Source: UBA9715 sp045614225 (GTDB taxonomy: Bacteria; Actinomycetota; Coriobacteriia; Coriobacteriales; Eggerthellaceae). Taken from it: DNA of 54,639 nt. The notes under the pieces are model-generated. The model did not search any database. It was not told the origin of the DNA and was given only the letters and a program-made list of their open reading frames with translations. Below are positions 1 to 8,674 of the stretch, one piece after another. Position numbers and translations under genes: made by a program. The stretch is taken from positions 1 through 54,639 of the forward strand of contig JAZLCO010000133.1 in NCBI GenBank assembly GCA_045614225.1, written 5' to 3'. The first letter of the stretch is position 1. Each line of letters opens with the position of its first letter.

Positions 1-28
1 AAAGGGACCGCTTCGGCGGTCCCTTTTT
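1..28 (+). terminator. Intrinsic terminator of an upstream gene
   Basis: An 11-bp perfect stem (1-11 with 16-26) closed by a TTCG tetraloop, ending in a short T-run. It probably ends a gene lying left of the window. The AAAGGGAC/GTCCCTTT arms resemble the short palindromes found elsewhere in this window. Confidence 0.85.
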
Positions 29-110
29 GCTCATTTCGGTTCCAAGGGAAGGGGAATCGTGTAGGATAGCCTGCGGCATTGTGGTTTCAGCAAATAGAAG
101 GGAGTACGTG

Positions 111-422
111 ATGATTATTACAACATGCGATATCGTTCCCGGCCAGCAGGTGCAGGTGCTCGGGTTGGTCCGAGGTAATATTGTGACGTCAAAGCATATC
201 GGCCGCGACCTCATGGCTGGTTTCAAGAACATCGCCGGTGGCGAGATCAAAAGCTATACCGACATGATGAACGAGGGTCGCACCGTCGCCGAGCAGCGCA
301 TGATCGCCGAGGCCCAGCGGCTCGGGGCGGACGGCGTCATCTGCATGCGCTATGCAAGCGCTTCGGTCATGGAAGGCACTCAGGAAATGCTTGCGTACGG
401 CACCGCCGTGAAGTTCCTTTAG
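111..422 (+). CDS. YbjQ/UPF0145 family protein
   Basis: A protein of 103 residues matching the YbjQ/UPF0145 (heavy-metal-binding-domain-like) family: N-terminal TTCDIVPGQQVQVLGLVRGN, a central KSYTDMMNEGRTVAEQRM segment and a C-terminal GADGVICMRY strand. Family members form small pentameric rings; their function is not settled. The ATG at 111 is chosen because an AGAAGGGA ribosome site lies just upstream and because the family starts here; the frame is open further upstream but that part has no homology. A strong terminator follows directly, so it appears to be a single-gene unit. Confidence 0.85.
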   Translation: MIITTCDIVPGQQVQVLGLVRGNIVTSKHIGRDLMAGFKNIAGGEIKSYTDMMNEGRTVAEQRMIAEAQRLGADGVICMRYASASVMEGTQEMLAYGTAVKFL

Positions 423-445
423 CCTCTAGAGTCATCTTTCGTTTG

Positions 446-470
446 GGGCCGCCTTCGGGCGGCTCTTTTT
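446..470 (+). terminator. Terminator after the YbjQ gene
   Basis: An 8-bp GC stem (446-453 with 458-465, one G-T pair) with a TTCG loop, followed by five Ts. It ends the gene at 111-422. Confidence 0.9.
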
Positions 471-527
471 GTGGTTGGCGGAGGCCATTTTTACGATATC
501 GAAGACCTGCTCAAGTGTTTCAATAAA

Positions 528-1865
528 TCAGCTGTTCGCAACACTTGCGTATAGGATGCTGGCATATTGATCGGCGAGACCAACTTTGATGCCGTAGACC
601 AGGATGACGTCCTGTATCTCGTGTTCTTCTACGTAATCGAAGATGTTTCCGGTGTAATAACGTGGATCGATCATGTGCACGTATTCATAGTTTGCGACGA
701 GATATGGGATAAACGCACAGCCATATGAGTCCTTTACGACCAGGCAAGTTGACCCGTCGTTTATTTCTGGGTTGTGAATGTAGCCGCTTGCAGGGTCACA
801 TCCTGAGAGCGCGTCGTATTTTCCGTACGATCCCCAGTCACTTGCGTCCGCGATGATGAGGTCAGGTTCTTCAGTTCCGTCGGGATCGCGGCTAATCATG
901 TCGTTCGTTGCAGCTGGGGTGAATGTTTCGAATTCATCTATGTTGGCATCCCCAAACATGATGATGGAACCGTAGTACGTGCCTGTGAAGTCTCCGAAAT
1001 TGCGGTACTTGAACGATTCGAGGGCTGCTGGCTCAATGCCCTTGGCCTTGCAGAACTCCATGTAGCCGTAATATGCACCTCGCATCGTCCAATGATGGTC
1101 GGTTCTGAAGAACGGATACTCGTCTGCATGTTCTTTCATCGTGTCGAGTAAGTCGACGTGGGTGACGCCGTCGTCGAAGCGCGCCCAAACGTAATCGAAA
1201 ACCTGGCGTTGGTCCGATCCGCCAACCGAATCGTATTCTTCCTGCGGTAAAACGACAGCGCTCGAAGGTACGAGTAGCGAGTATATGTGAGCTTTCCCAT
1301 CAAGCTGCCGAGCGAGTTCATTGGCGGCGGACAGGTAGATGTCGGCGCCTGATTTGGAGAAGTAGTAGATCGAATAAGCGGTTCCGTCTTTGATGTACAG
1401 CCCGTCCATGATGCTGTCCTGGACAGCGGCGGCAACTTCTCGCTCGTTGGGTAATTCGGAGCTGACGGGCGGTTTTACCACTTCCACTTCATCTTCAACC
1501 GGAATCTCATCAGCTTGGACATTACCGCCCACAACTGCTCGATCGTCGGCAACGCCGTAAAGCTTGTGCATCGACTGGCTAGCAGCAACCATGGGCTCTC
1601 GCAACGGATACGTGTCGGCGTACCAAAGGGAGACGTCAGTGAAAAACGATCCATCGAGGAAATTCTCAACAGTGAAAGCGGGAAAAGGGGTAAGTTGGCG
1701 TTTTTCGGCATCAGAAGTGGTTGGTCGTGCAAAGAACAATAATCCAACTAAACAGCCCACAACTAAAACGAGCATAGCTGCTTTGGTGCCAAGCATTCGA
1801 TATTTTTGAATCCTCGCTTTAGTGCGTGCTCGTTGAGAACGTGTTCTGTCTATCCGTGAAGCCAT
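528..1865 (-). CDS. DHHW family membrane-anchored protein
   Basis: A basic N-terminus is followed by one membrane segment (AAMLVLVVGCLVGLLFF) and a long extracytoplasmic domain. The diagnostic TDHHWT motif sits mid-protein, followed later by KDSYGCAFIPYL. This is the DHHW family, related to the SGNH-like AlgJ/AlgX O-acetylation proteins; the His-His pair is expected to be catalytic, so acetylation of a surface glycan is plausible but unproven. No MBOAT acetyl-donor gene is adjacent. Neither this ATG nor an in-frame ATG at 1904 has a good ribosome site; 1865 is preferred because the residues before it look non-coding. It is divergent from fprA. Confidence 0.75.
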   Translation of the reverse strand: MASRIDRTRSQRARTKARIQKYRMLGTKAAMLVLVVGCLVGLLFFARPTTSDAEKRQLTPFPAFTVENFLDGSFFTDVSLWYADTYPLREPMVAASQSMHKLYGVADDRAVVGGNVQADEIPVEDEVEVVKPPVSSELPNEREVAAAVQDSIMDGLYIKDGTAYSIYYFSKSGADIYLSAANELARQLDGKAHIYSLLVPSSAVVLPQEEYDSVGGSDQRQVFDYVWARFDDGVTHVDLLDTMKEHADEYPFFRTDHHWTMRGAYYGYMEFCKAKGIEPAALESFKYRNFGDFTGTYYGSIIMFGDANIDEFETFTPAATNDMISRDPDGTEEPDLIIADASDWGSYGKYDALSGCDPASGYIHNPEINDGSTCLVVKDSYGCAFIPYLVANYEYVHMIDPRYYTGNIFDYVEEHEIQDVILVYGIKVGLADQYASILYASVANS

Positions 1866-2037
1866 GTCTTGACATGATACTAAATTCCCAGAGTTGAGAG
1901 GCATGCGTATTGGTGTTTGATTGGCGAATGGTGTGCCGATTATGGGGCAACGTCGGCATTCATTGCGAAACCTCGAGTTGGGCGTTGCGTTTCAGGTATC
2001 ATTGCAGGCAAACAAGGAACTGTTGAAAGGAAGGCGC

Positions 2038-3192
2038 ATGAACATCACCGATTCCATCTTCTACGTGGGCGTGAACGACCATGATATCGACCTGTTCGAG
2101 GGACAGTACATCGTGCCGAACGGCATGGCCTACAATTCCTATGTCATCGTGGCTGACAAGGTCGCTGTCATGGATTCCGTCGAGGAGCGTTTCGGCGAAG
2201 AGTGGCTTGGCAAGATTACCGACGTGCTTGATGGCAAAACGCCTGATTATCTGGTCGTTCAGCATATGGAGCCCGATCATTCTGCCAACATCACTCGCTT
2301 CATGGATGAATACCCCGAGGCGCAAGTTGTTGCAACAGCTAAGGCGTTCGACATGATGGAGCGCTTCTACGGCGCCGCATATGAAGATCGTCGCATCATC
2401 GTGAAGGAAGGCGATGAGCTTGATCTGGGCGGGCGTGCGCTCAAGTTCATCACGGCGCCGATGGTGCATTGGCCCGAGGTCATGATGACCTACGATGCGG
2501 CAAGCAAGACCGCATTTACGGCCGACGCGTTCGGCAAGTTCGGTGCGCTCGACGTTGAAGAAGATTGGGCGTGCGAAGCGCGTCGTTACTACTTCGGAAT
2601 TGTGGGCAAGTTCGGCAAGCAGGTGCAGGGTGTGTTGAAGAAGCTTGGCGCGCTCGATGTCGAGCGCATCTGCCCGTTGCATGGTCCGGTGCTCGATGCC
2701 GATCTCGACTACTATCTGGGTCTCTACAGCACGTGGGCGGCTTACGAAGTCGAGACGCCGGGCGTTGCCATCGCATACTGCTCGATTTACGGTCACACCG
2801 CTGAAGCGGCGAAGTTGCTGGCTGAGGAGCTCGAGGCCGCTGGTTGTCCGAAGGTTGCCCTGAGCGATCTTGCGCGCGACGACATGGCCGAAGCCGTCGA
2901 GGACGCGTTCCGCTACGGCACGCTCGTGCTTGCCAGTCCCACGTACAACGCCGACATGTTCCCGTTCATGAAGGCGTTCCTCGATCATCTGGCCGACCAT
3001 GCTTACCAGAACCGTCGCGTAGCGCTCGTCGAGAACGGCACGTGGGCGCCGGCTGCCGCCAAGGCCATGCGCGCCAAGGTCGAGGCCATGAAGGGCATCG
3101 AAGTCATCGAGCCAGTCGTATCAATCAAGAGCGCGTTGTCCGACGAGACGCGTGCGCAGATCAAGGAGCTTGCTTCCACGCTCGTGAAATAA
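2038..3192 (+). CDS. fprA: Flavodiiron protein (FprA-type A-type flavoprotein)
   Basis: 384 residues in the classic flavodiiron layout: an N-terminal metallo-beta-lactamase-like diiron domain with the H-x-E-x-D-H ligand motif (His76, Glu78, Asp80, His81 in HMEPDH), then a C-terminal flavodoxin domain from about residue 245 (AYCSIYGHTAEAAK, FMN-phosphate loop). Such proteins reduce O2 to water and/or NO to N2O in the cytoplasm of anaerobes, usually fed by a rubredoxin; none is adjacent. The ATG at 2038 follows a clear GAAAGGAAGG site. It lies about 4 kb from cydAB, a second O2-consuming system. Confidence 0.95.
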   Translation: MNITDSIFYVGVNDHDIDLFEGQYIVPNGMAYNSYVIVADKVAVMDSVEERFGEEWLGKITDVLDGKTPDYLVVQHMEPDHSANITRFMDEYPEAQVVATAKAFDMMERFYGAAYEDRRIIVKEGDELDLGGRALKFITAPMVHWPEVMMTYDAASKTAFTADAFGKFGALDVEEDWACEARRYYFGIVGKFGKQVQGVLKKLGALDVERICPLHGPVLDADLDYYLGLYSTWAAYEVETPGVAIAYCSIYGHTAEAAKLLAEELEAAGCPKVALSDLARDDMAEAVEDAFRYGTLVLASPTYNADMFPFMKAFLDHLADHAYQNRRVALVENGTWAPAAAKAMRAKVEAMKGIEVIEPVVSIKSALSDETRAQIKELASTLVK

Positions 3193-3222
3193 GTTTCTTT
3201 GGCAGTTAGAGCGACTCATAGA

Positions 3223-3249
3223 GATGCCCCTCGAAGGAGGGGCATCTTT
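3223..3249 (+). terminator. Terminator between fprA and hypD
   Basis: A 10-bp perfect stem (3223-3232 with 3237-3246), GAAG loop and a short T-run, lying between convergent fprA and hypD. Both strands could use the stem; the T-run favours fprA. Confidence 0.8.
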
Positions 3250-3271
3250 GTTATGGAGGTGTTTCCAGATG

Positions 3272-4369
3272 TTAGTAGTACCGGTAGTACGCCGCGCAGC
3301 TGCCTTCGCTTGAAACCATGCAAGGACCAATGGGGTTTTCGGGAGTGCAGACCTTGCGGAACAGCGGGCAGTCGCTCGGAGCCATGATGCCGCGCAGGAC
3401 GTCGCCACAGCGGCAGCCTTTGGGCTCGACGGTAGGTTCGATTTCGGGATTGAATCGGCGCACGGCATCGAATTGCGCGTATTCGTCGCGCAGGCGGTAG
3501 CCGCTGCCGGGGATGTCGCCTAAGCCGCGCCACGTTGCCGTGCAGGTTTCGAACACTTCGTCGATGGCTGCAAGCGCGTGGGGGTTGCCCTCGGGCATGA
3601 CGCCACGAGCGTATGCAATCTCGATTTCCGCGCGACCTTCATGCAATTGGCGCATGATCATGGCGATGCCCTGCAACACATCGACTGGCTCGAAGCCCGT
3701 GATGACGCCCGGCACACCGTAGCGGTCTGCGAGGAACTGGTACGGCTTGGCGCCGATGATGGTGCTGACATGGCCTGGCAAGATGAGCGCATCGATCTTG
3801 AGTTGAGGATCGGCAACAATAGTCTCGAGCGCATTGGGCATGTTCTTGTGAGCAGCGAAGATGCTGAAATTGGCCAGCCCGAGCTCGGAGGCGCGCTTGA
3901 CGGCGCGCGCGACGAGCGGGGTAGTGGTTTCGAAGCCGACGCCCACGAACACGACCTGTTTGTCAGGGTTGGACTGTGCGAGCGCTAGTGCGTCGAGCGG
4001 CGAGTAGACGATTTGGATGTCGCGCCCGGCGGCCTGCTCGGCAAGAAGGCTCGACGTCGACCCGGGTACTCGTGTCATATCGCCGAACGTGGCGATTGTC
4101 ACTTCGGGCACGCGGGCGAGCGCAATGACCGTGTCGATGTCGCGATTGCATGTGACGCAAACTGGGCATCCGGGGCCGCTTGCAAGACGTGTGCCTTCGG
4201 GCATGAGGTCGCGAATGCCGTTGCGGGCGATCGCCACCGTGTGCGTGCCGCAGACCTCCATGAGCGTCGCGCCACCTTCAGGTGCGAACATCTCGCAAGC
4301 GCGCACGAGTTCGCGCGCGAGCTTGGGGTCTTTGAATTTTGCCAGCTCGGTCGAAAAATCGACGGACAT
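3272..4369 (-). CDS. hypD: Hydrogenase maturation protein HypD
   Basis: 365 residues, full length for HypD. Visible signatures are MEVCGTHTVAIARNG, GPGCPVCVT (cysteines for Fe(CN)2CO handling), the PGHVSTIIG loop and a C-terminal Cys-rich region (GCRCGDV...DCPLF) that holds a [4Fe-4S] cluster. HypD with HypC carries the Fe(CN)2CO unit for [NiFe] hydrogenases. Its ATG overlaps the hypC stop by one base (TAATG), so translation is coupled. Confidence 0.97.
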   Translation of the reverse strand: MSVDFSTELAKFKDPKLARELVRACEMFAPEGGATLMEVCGTHTVAIARNGIRDLMPEGTRLASGPGCPVCVTCNRDIDTVIALARVPEVTIATFGDMTRVPGSTSSLLAEQAAGRDIQIVYSPLDALALAQSNPDKQVVFVGVGFETTTPLVARAVKRASELGLANFSIFAAHKNMPNALETIVADPQLKIDALILPGHVSTIIGAKPYQFLADRYGVPGVITGFEPVDVLQGIAMIMRQLHEGRAEIEIAYARGVMPEGNPHALAAIDEVFETCTATWRGLGDIPGSGYRLRDEYAQFDAVRRFNPEIEPTVEPKGCRCGDVLRGIMAPSDCPLFRKVCTPENPIGPCMVSSEGSCAAYYRYY

Positions 4370-4632
4370 TATGCCAGCGCCCCCTCCGCATTGGGGTTGA
4401 GCAGCGGGTCGTCGAGCATGTCGGCCATGTCTTGGATCAGTTCGAGCGTCTCCTCGGCATATTGCTGGTCGACGATCTCGATGGCGAAACCAGCGTGCAC
4501 GAGCACGTAATCGCCCACCTGCGCCTGCGGTGTCAGGTCGAGGGCGACATCGCGCATCGTTCCCATGACGGTCACGGCGGCCATTCCGCCGTCTTTCAGT
4601 TCAGTTATCTTCATCGGCACTGCGAGGCACAT
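4369..4632 (-). CDS. hypC: Hydrogenase assembly chaperone HypC
   Basis: 87 residues starting MCLAVPMKI; Cys2, the residue that carries the iron precursor, is present, as is the OB-fold GDYVLVHAGFAIEIVD. It chaperones the hydrogenase large subunit and partners HypD, its immediate downstream neighbour. The hypF-hypC-hypD order on one strand indicates an operon. Confidence 0.96.
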   Translation of the reverse strand: MCLAVPMKITELKDGGMAAVTVMGTMRDVALDLTPQAQVGDYVLVHAGFAIEIVDQQYAEETLELIQDMADMLDDPLLNPNAEGALA

Positions 4633-4652
4633 ATGCGTTCCTTATCTAAACC

Positions 4653-4678
4653 AACCAAGCAGGAGAGTTCCTATTTGG
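4653..4678 (-). repeat. Short imperfect palindrome between hypF and hypC
   Basis: Read on the minus strand, CCAAATAGGAA is answered by TCCTGCTTGG about three bases later. It belongs with the short CCAAAAAGGAC/GTCCTTTTTGG palindromes elsewhere in the window, is the most diverged copy, and here lies inside an operon. Confidence 0.5.
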
Positions 4679-4701
4679 CCATTTCTATCTTTTCGCACAT
4701 T

Positions 4702-7110
4702 CTAACGCGAAGCCGAAGCCACGACGGCCTGCCCATACGATATGCATCCGTCGTTCGGTGGCAAGTTGGCGTTCAACGCAACGGTGAAGCCCGCTTCGCC
4801 AAGGCGGCGTGTTGCTTCCTCGACGATGTAGCGGTTCATGAATACCCCGCCCGATAGCGCGACGAGCTCTATTCCGTAGGCAGCGCGAATGAGCTCGGAA
4901 GCCATTACGATGGCGCCGACAACCGCATCGTGGAAACGCAGTGAGATCTCACCAGCTGGTACGCCATCTGCCAAATCGTCAAGCACGGCCTTCACAGTCG
5001 TTGCGGCATCGAGCAGGACGACCGACGTGTCGTGCGCTGTGCTCGTGGAAAGGGCGGAGTTCTTCGTCACGGCGAAGGCGTAACGTTCGGCGTCTTGGGG
5101 GGAAACGATCCCCTCGGCTCTTGCAGCATCGAGCAGGATAGCCGCCTCGCCTTCGTAAGTTGGTTCGGCGCACACGCCGATCAGTGCGCTTACCGCATCG
5201 AACAGACGCCCAGCAGAAGACGTGTACGGCGTGTTCAAACCCGCCTCGATCATCTGGTTGCATATGCCAGCCTGATCGCCCAGTGCATCGACGAGTTGCT
5301 GTGCGCCAGGGTGTTCGAGCAGGTCGAATGCCCAGAGCACGCCATAGGCCATACGTTGCGGGTGCTTCACGCATGCTGCGCCTCCTGGCATGGGCACGTA
5401 CGAGAAGTTGGCGAAGCGTTCGTAGTCGACCTGGTTGGCCAAAAGTACTTCGCCACCCCAGATGGCACCGTCGGCGCCATAGCCCGTCCCATCGAGTGCG
5501 ATACCGCAGCACGGGCCGAACAGGCCGTGCTCACCGAGCACCGATGCGATGTGTGCATGGTGATGCTGCACTTCGGTCAGCGATAGACCGCTGTCAGCTG
5601 CTCGGCTGCGCGCCCATTTGGACGCGAGGTATTCGGGATGTGTGTCGCATGCAAGCACTTGGGGCTCGATCGTGAAAAGTTTCTCGAACCGTGCTTTCGA
5701 CTCGAGCCACGCGTCGTAGACATCGGCGTCCTCGAGGTCGCCGATGTGCTGCGAAACAAACGCCTGACCAGCACGCGCAAATGCGAACGTGTTCTTCTGT
5801 TCAGGTCCGGCAGCGAAGACTGCGGGCGATTTGCTATCGCCCAGCGCCATCGGCACGGGCGCATACCCGCGGGCACGACGGATGAATTGCACTCCGACAT
5901 TCGGCTCACCATGTTCGTTCACGCCGCCGAGCGATACGACACGCACGACCGAATCATCGTAGCGCGACAGGATTGGACGGTTGTTGCCCAGCACGGCATC
6001 GGCAATGCGGCCCAGCTTTTCGATAGCTTCGGAGTCGTCGGTCACTATGGGTTCGTCGTGGACGTTGCCCGAAGTCATGACGAGCATCGTCTTTCCGGTT
6101 GCTTCGCGGTAGTCGTGCAGAAGTAGGTGCTGCACAGGCGTTGCGGGCAGCATGACGCCGAGTTCTGGCAGCTTGTCCGCCAGCCCTTCGGCCAAGTGGG
6201 CGTCGGAGCGCTTCTTTAGCAGGACGATTGGGCGCGCGGGGGATTTGAGCAGCACTTCTTCTTCGGGCGAGACCTCGCATGTGGCACGCGCGTCGTCGAC
6301 GGTAGCGACCATGACGGCAAACGCCTTGCCGTCGCGCTTCTTGCGCGAACGCAGCTTTTCGAGCGCTTCGGTGCTGGTGGCATCGCAAGCCAAGTGGAAT
6401 CCTCCGAGGCCTTTCACTGCCAAGATGCCGCCCTGCGCCAAAACATCCACCGATTTTGCTATCAAGGAATCGGATTCATCACGGCTTTGCGCCCACGAGA
6501 TGTCGTCAGGTGCGTTCGAGATGATGAAGCTCAGCTGAGGCCCGCATTCGAAGCAAGCATCCGGTTGCGCATGGAAGCGTCTGTCTGCCGGATCGGCGTA
6601 CTCGCGTGCACAATCGGGGCACATCTTGAATGAGGCCATCGAGGTGGACGGCCTGTCGTAGGGCAGCGAATCGATGATGGTGAACCGCGGTCCGCAATTC
6701 GTGCAGTTGATGAACGGGTAGCGGTAGCGTCGGTCGCTCGGGTCGAATAGCTCACGTAAGCAGTCGTCGCAGGTGGCGAGGTCGGCAGACACGAGTGTTC
6801 CCTCGTCGGTGTCGGCTGTCTGCGATTCTCGAATCTCGAAACGCGTGCAGTCCTGGAGGGGAACTTCCTTCAGTTCGACCTCGCGTACCACTGCAGCCGC
6901 AGGTGGGTTCATGTGCAATTCGGTGACAAACTCATCGAGGAGTTTCGTTTCGCCTTCAGCATGGATGAACACGCCGTCGAGGTCGTTGAGCACCCAGCCG
7001 TTGATGATGTAACGTCTGGCCAGTCGGTACACGAAAGGCCGGAATCCTACACCTTGCACGATGCCGCGCACTCGTATGTCAAGCGCTTCAATCATGGACT
7101 CTCGTTTCAT
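4702..7110 (-). CDS. hypF: Carbamoyltransferase HypF
   Basis: About 800 residues with every HypF domain in order: acylphosphatase (RGIVQGVGFRPFVYRLA), two zinc fingers (CDDCLRELFDP...CTNCGPR and CPDCAREYADP...CFECGPQ), a YrdC-like domain (GGILAVKGLGGFHLACDA), and a Kae1-like carbamoyl-transfer domain (HHHAHIASV; ALDGTGYGADGAIWGGE). HypF converts carbamoyl phosphate to the cyanide precursor handed to HypE. No hypE, hypA, hypB or hydrogenase gene is in this window. The start is uncertain: 7110 lacks a ribosome site and an in-frame ATG at 7095 (MIEALDIRVRG) has a weak GAGAG. Confidence 0.96.
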   Translation of the reverse strand: MKRESMIEALDIRVRGIVQGVGFRPFVYRLARRYIINGWVLNDLDGVFIHAEGETKLLDEFVTELHMNPPAAAVVREVELKEVPLQDCTRFEIRESQTADTDEGTLVSADLATCDDCLRELFDPSDRRYRYPFINCTNCGPRFTIIDSLPYDRPSTSMASFKMCPDCAREYADPADRRFHAQPDACFECGPQLSFIISNAPDDISWAQSRDESDSLIAKSVDVLAQGGILAVKGLGGFHLACDATSTEALEKLRSRKKRDGKAFAVMVATVDDARATCEVSPEEEVLLKSPARPIVLLKKRSDAHLAEGLADKLPELGVMLPATPVQHLLLHDYREATGKTMLVMTSGNVHDEPIVTDDSEAIEKLGRIADAVLGNNRPILSRYDDSVVRVVSLGGVNEHGEPNVGVQFIRRARGYAPVPMALGDSKSPAVFAAGPEQKNTFAFARAGQAFVSQHIGDLEDADVYDAWLESKARFEKLFTIEPQVLACDTHPEYLASKWARSRAADSGLSLTEVQHHHAHIASVLGEHGLFGPCCGIALDGTGYGADGAIWGGEVLLANQVDYERFANFSYVPMPGGAACVKHPQRMAYGVLWAFDLLEHPGAQQLVDALGDQAGICNQMIEAGLNTPYTSSAGRLFDAVSALIGVCAEPTYEGEAAILLDAARAEGIVSPQDAERYAFAVTKNSALSTSTAHDTSVVLLDAATTVKAVLDDLADGVPAGEISLRFHDAVVGAIVMASELIRAAYGIELVALSGGVFMNRYIVEEATRRLGEAGFTVALNANLPPNDGCISYGQAVVASASR

Positions 7111-7209
7111 GCTGTTCGACGGTTTGCAACCTGCTCTAGATTGCAGCTAAGGGTATTATTGTACAGCCTGCATGGTAAAATACGCCTTTAGGGGAAATAA
7201 AGGAGGCGT

Positions 7210-8673
7210 ATGATGGAATTGTTCGGTGACGTGGCATTTCTCGCCCGACTGCAATTCACGCTCATTGTTGCGTTCCACTTCGTGTTCGTTCCGCTTTCGA
7301 TAGGCATCGGCCTCATCACGGCGATTGCCGAGACGCGGGCGTACCGTTCGAGTCTGCCTGAGGACGCCGACGCAGCGCGTTTCTGGGTGAAGTTGTTCAC
7401 CACGACGTTCGTCATCGGTGTCGCATCGGGCATCACGATGGAATTCTCGTTTGGAACGAACTGGGCAGACTACTCGAGGTTTGTTGGTGACATCTTCGGT
7501 GCGCCTCTCGCCGCAGAGGCGCTGTTCGCGTTCTTCCTCGAGTCGGTGTTCCTCGGCGTGCTTCTGTTCGGCCGCGGCAAGGTCAGCCCACGTTTCTACT
7601 GCATATCGGCTTGGCTCGTATGGTTCGGATCGTGCCTGTCGGCGCTGTGGATCCTCATCGCCAACTCGTGGATGCAGACGCCTGCTGGCGCTGAGCTGGC
7701 AGCTGACGGCAGCAAGGCGGTGCTCACCGACTTCTTTGCCGCCGCGTTCAACCCCACGACGGGTCTGCGCTACTTCCACGTCATCACTGCCGCGCTCGTC
7801 ATGGGTGGTTTGGTCGCCCTCTCGATTGCGGCTTACCATTACCTGAAGGGCAAGAACGTCGACTTCGCGAAGAAGACCATGAAAACGGGCCTCGTCGTGG
7901 CGCTCGTTGCTACGTGCGCGTTGTTTGTATCCGCGCATTCGACGGCAGTTGGTGTTTGGGAGCAACAACCCACCAAGCTCGCCGCTATGGAAGGTCAGTA
8001 TGAGGACGAAGTGCCCCCGCTCTACTTCTTCGGCTGGGTTGACGAACAGAACGAGGAGGTCGTAGGCCTCGGTTTGCCAGGTTTTACCAGCTTCCTCGCA
8101 ACGTTTACGTTCGACACCGTGTATCCCGGCCTCAACTCGTTGGCTGAGACGGAGCAATACGGAGACCTTGACACGTCTGAGCTTCCCGTCAACGCAATCT
8201 TCCAAAGCTACCACCTCATGGTTGCGGTTTCCGGCATCCTGCTCTTGCTGATCGTGATAACGATCATCGCCATGAAGACTGGCAAGATACAGCAATGGAA
8301 GTGGTTCCAGAAACTGCTCGTCATAGCTCCCATCTTCCCGTTGGCCGCCATCGAGGCAGGCTGGTTCACTGCGGAACTCGGCCGTCAGCCGTGGGTCGTG
8401 TACCCCTCGGCTCACGCGCCTGACGGCATCGTGCTGCTCACGAACGAGGCGGTGTCGAAATCGGTTTCAGCGCCCGAACTGCTGCTGACCATCGTGCTGT
8501 TCTGCGTCATCTACCTGCTCCTGTTCGTCGCATGGGGCCGTTTGGCAACTGGCATCATCAAGGCAGGGCCTGATGCCATGAAGGGGGACGACCTGAACAT
8601 CGCGCCCCTTGTCGATAAGATTTCAGGCGACGTAGCACGTCGCGTCGCCATCGAAGCAGAGGATGGTGAGTAA
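7210..8673 (+). CDS. cydA: Cytochrome bd oxidase subunit I
   Basis: 487 residues, multi-pass. The N-terminal RLQFTLIVAFHFVFVPLSIG carries the haem-ligand His; GITMEFSFGTNWADYS and GRQPWVVY are CydA landmarks. With CydB it forms the membrane quinol:O2 oxidoreductase with high O2 affinity, which in a gut anaerobe mainly scavenges oxygen. The start has a strong AAAGGAGG site at 7199. It overlaps or abuts cydB; no cydDC assembly genes follow. An extended -10-like TGGTAAAAT at 7173-7181 may be its promoter. Confidence 0.97.
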   Translation: MMELFGDVAFLARLQFTLIVAFHFVFVPLSIGIGLITAIAETRAYRSSLPEDADAARFWVKLFTTTFVIGVASGITMEFSFGTNWADYSRFVGDIFGAPLAAEALFAFFLESVFLGVLLFGRGKVSPRFYCISAWLVWFGSCLSALWILIANSWMQTPAGAELAADGSKAVLTDFFAAAFNPTTGLRYFHVITAALVMGGLVALSIAAYHYLKGKNVDFAKKTMKTGLVVALVATCALFVSAHSTAVGVWEQQPTKLAAMEGQYEDEVPPLYFFGWVDEQNEEVVGLGLPGFTSFLATFTFDTVYPGLNSLAETEQYGDLDTSELPVNAIFQSYHLMVAVSGILLLLIVITIIAMKTGKIQQWKWFQKLLVIAPIFPLAAIEAGWFTAELGRQPWVVYPSAHAPDGIVLLTNEAVSKSVSAPELLLTIVLFCVIYLLLFVAWGRLATGIIKAGPDAMKGDDLNIAPLVDKISGDVARRVAIEAEDGE

Positions 8674-8674
8674 C

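Noticed and set aside
7156..8415. Minus-strand frame of 419 codons
   Set aside because: Antisense of cydA; composition is Arg/His/Glu-rich noise.
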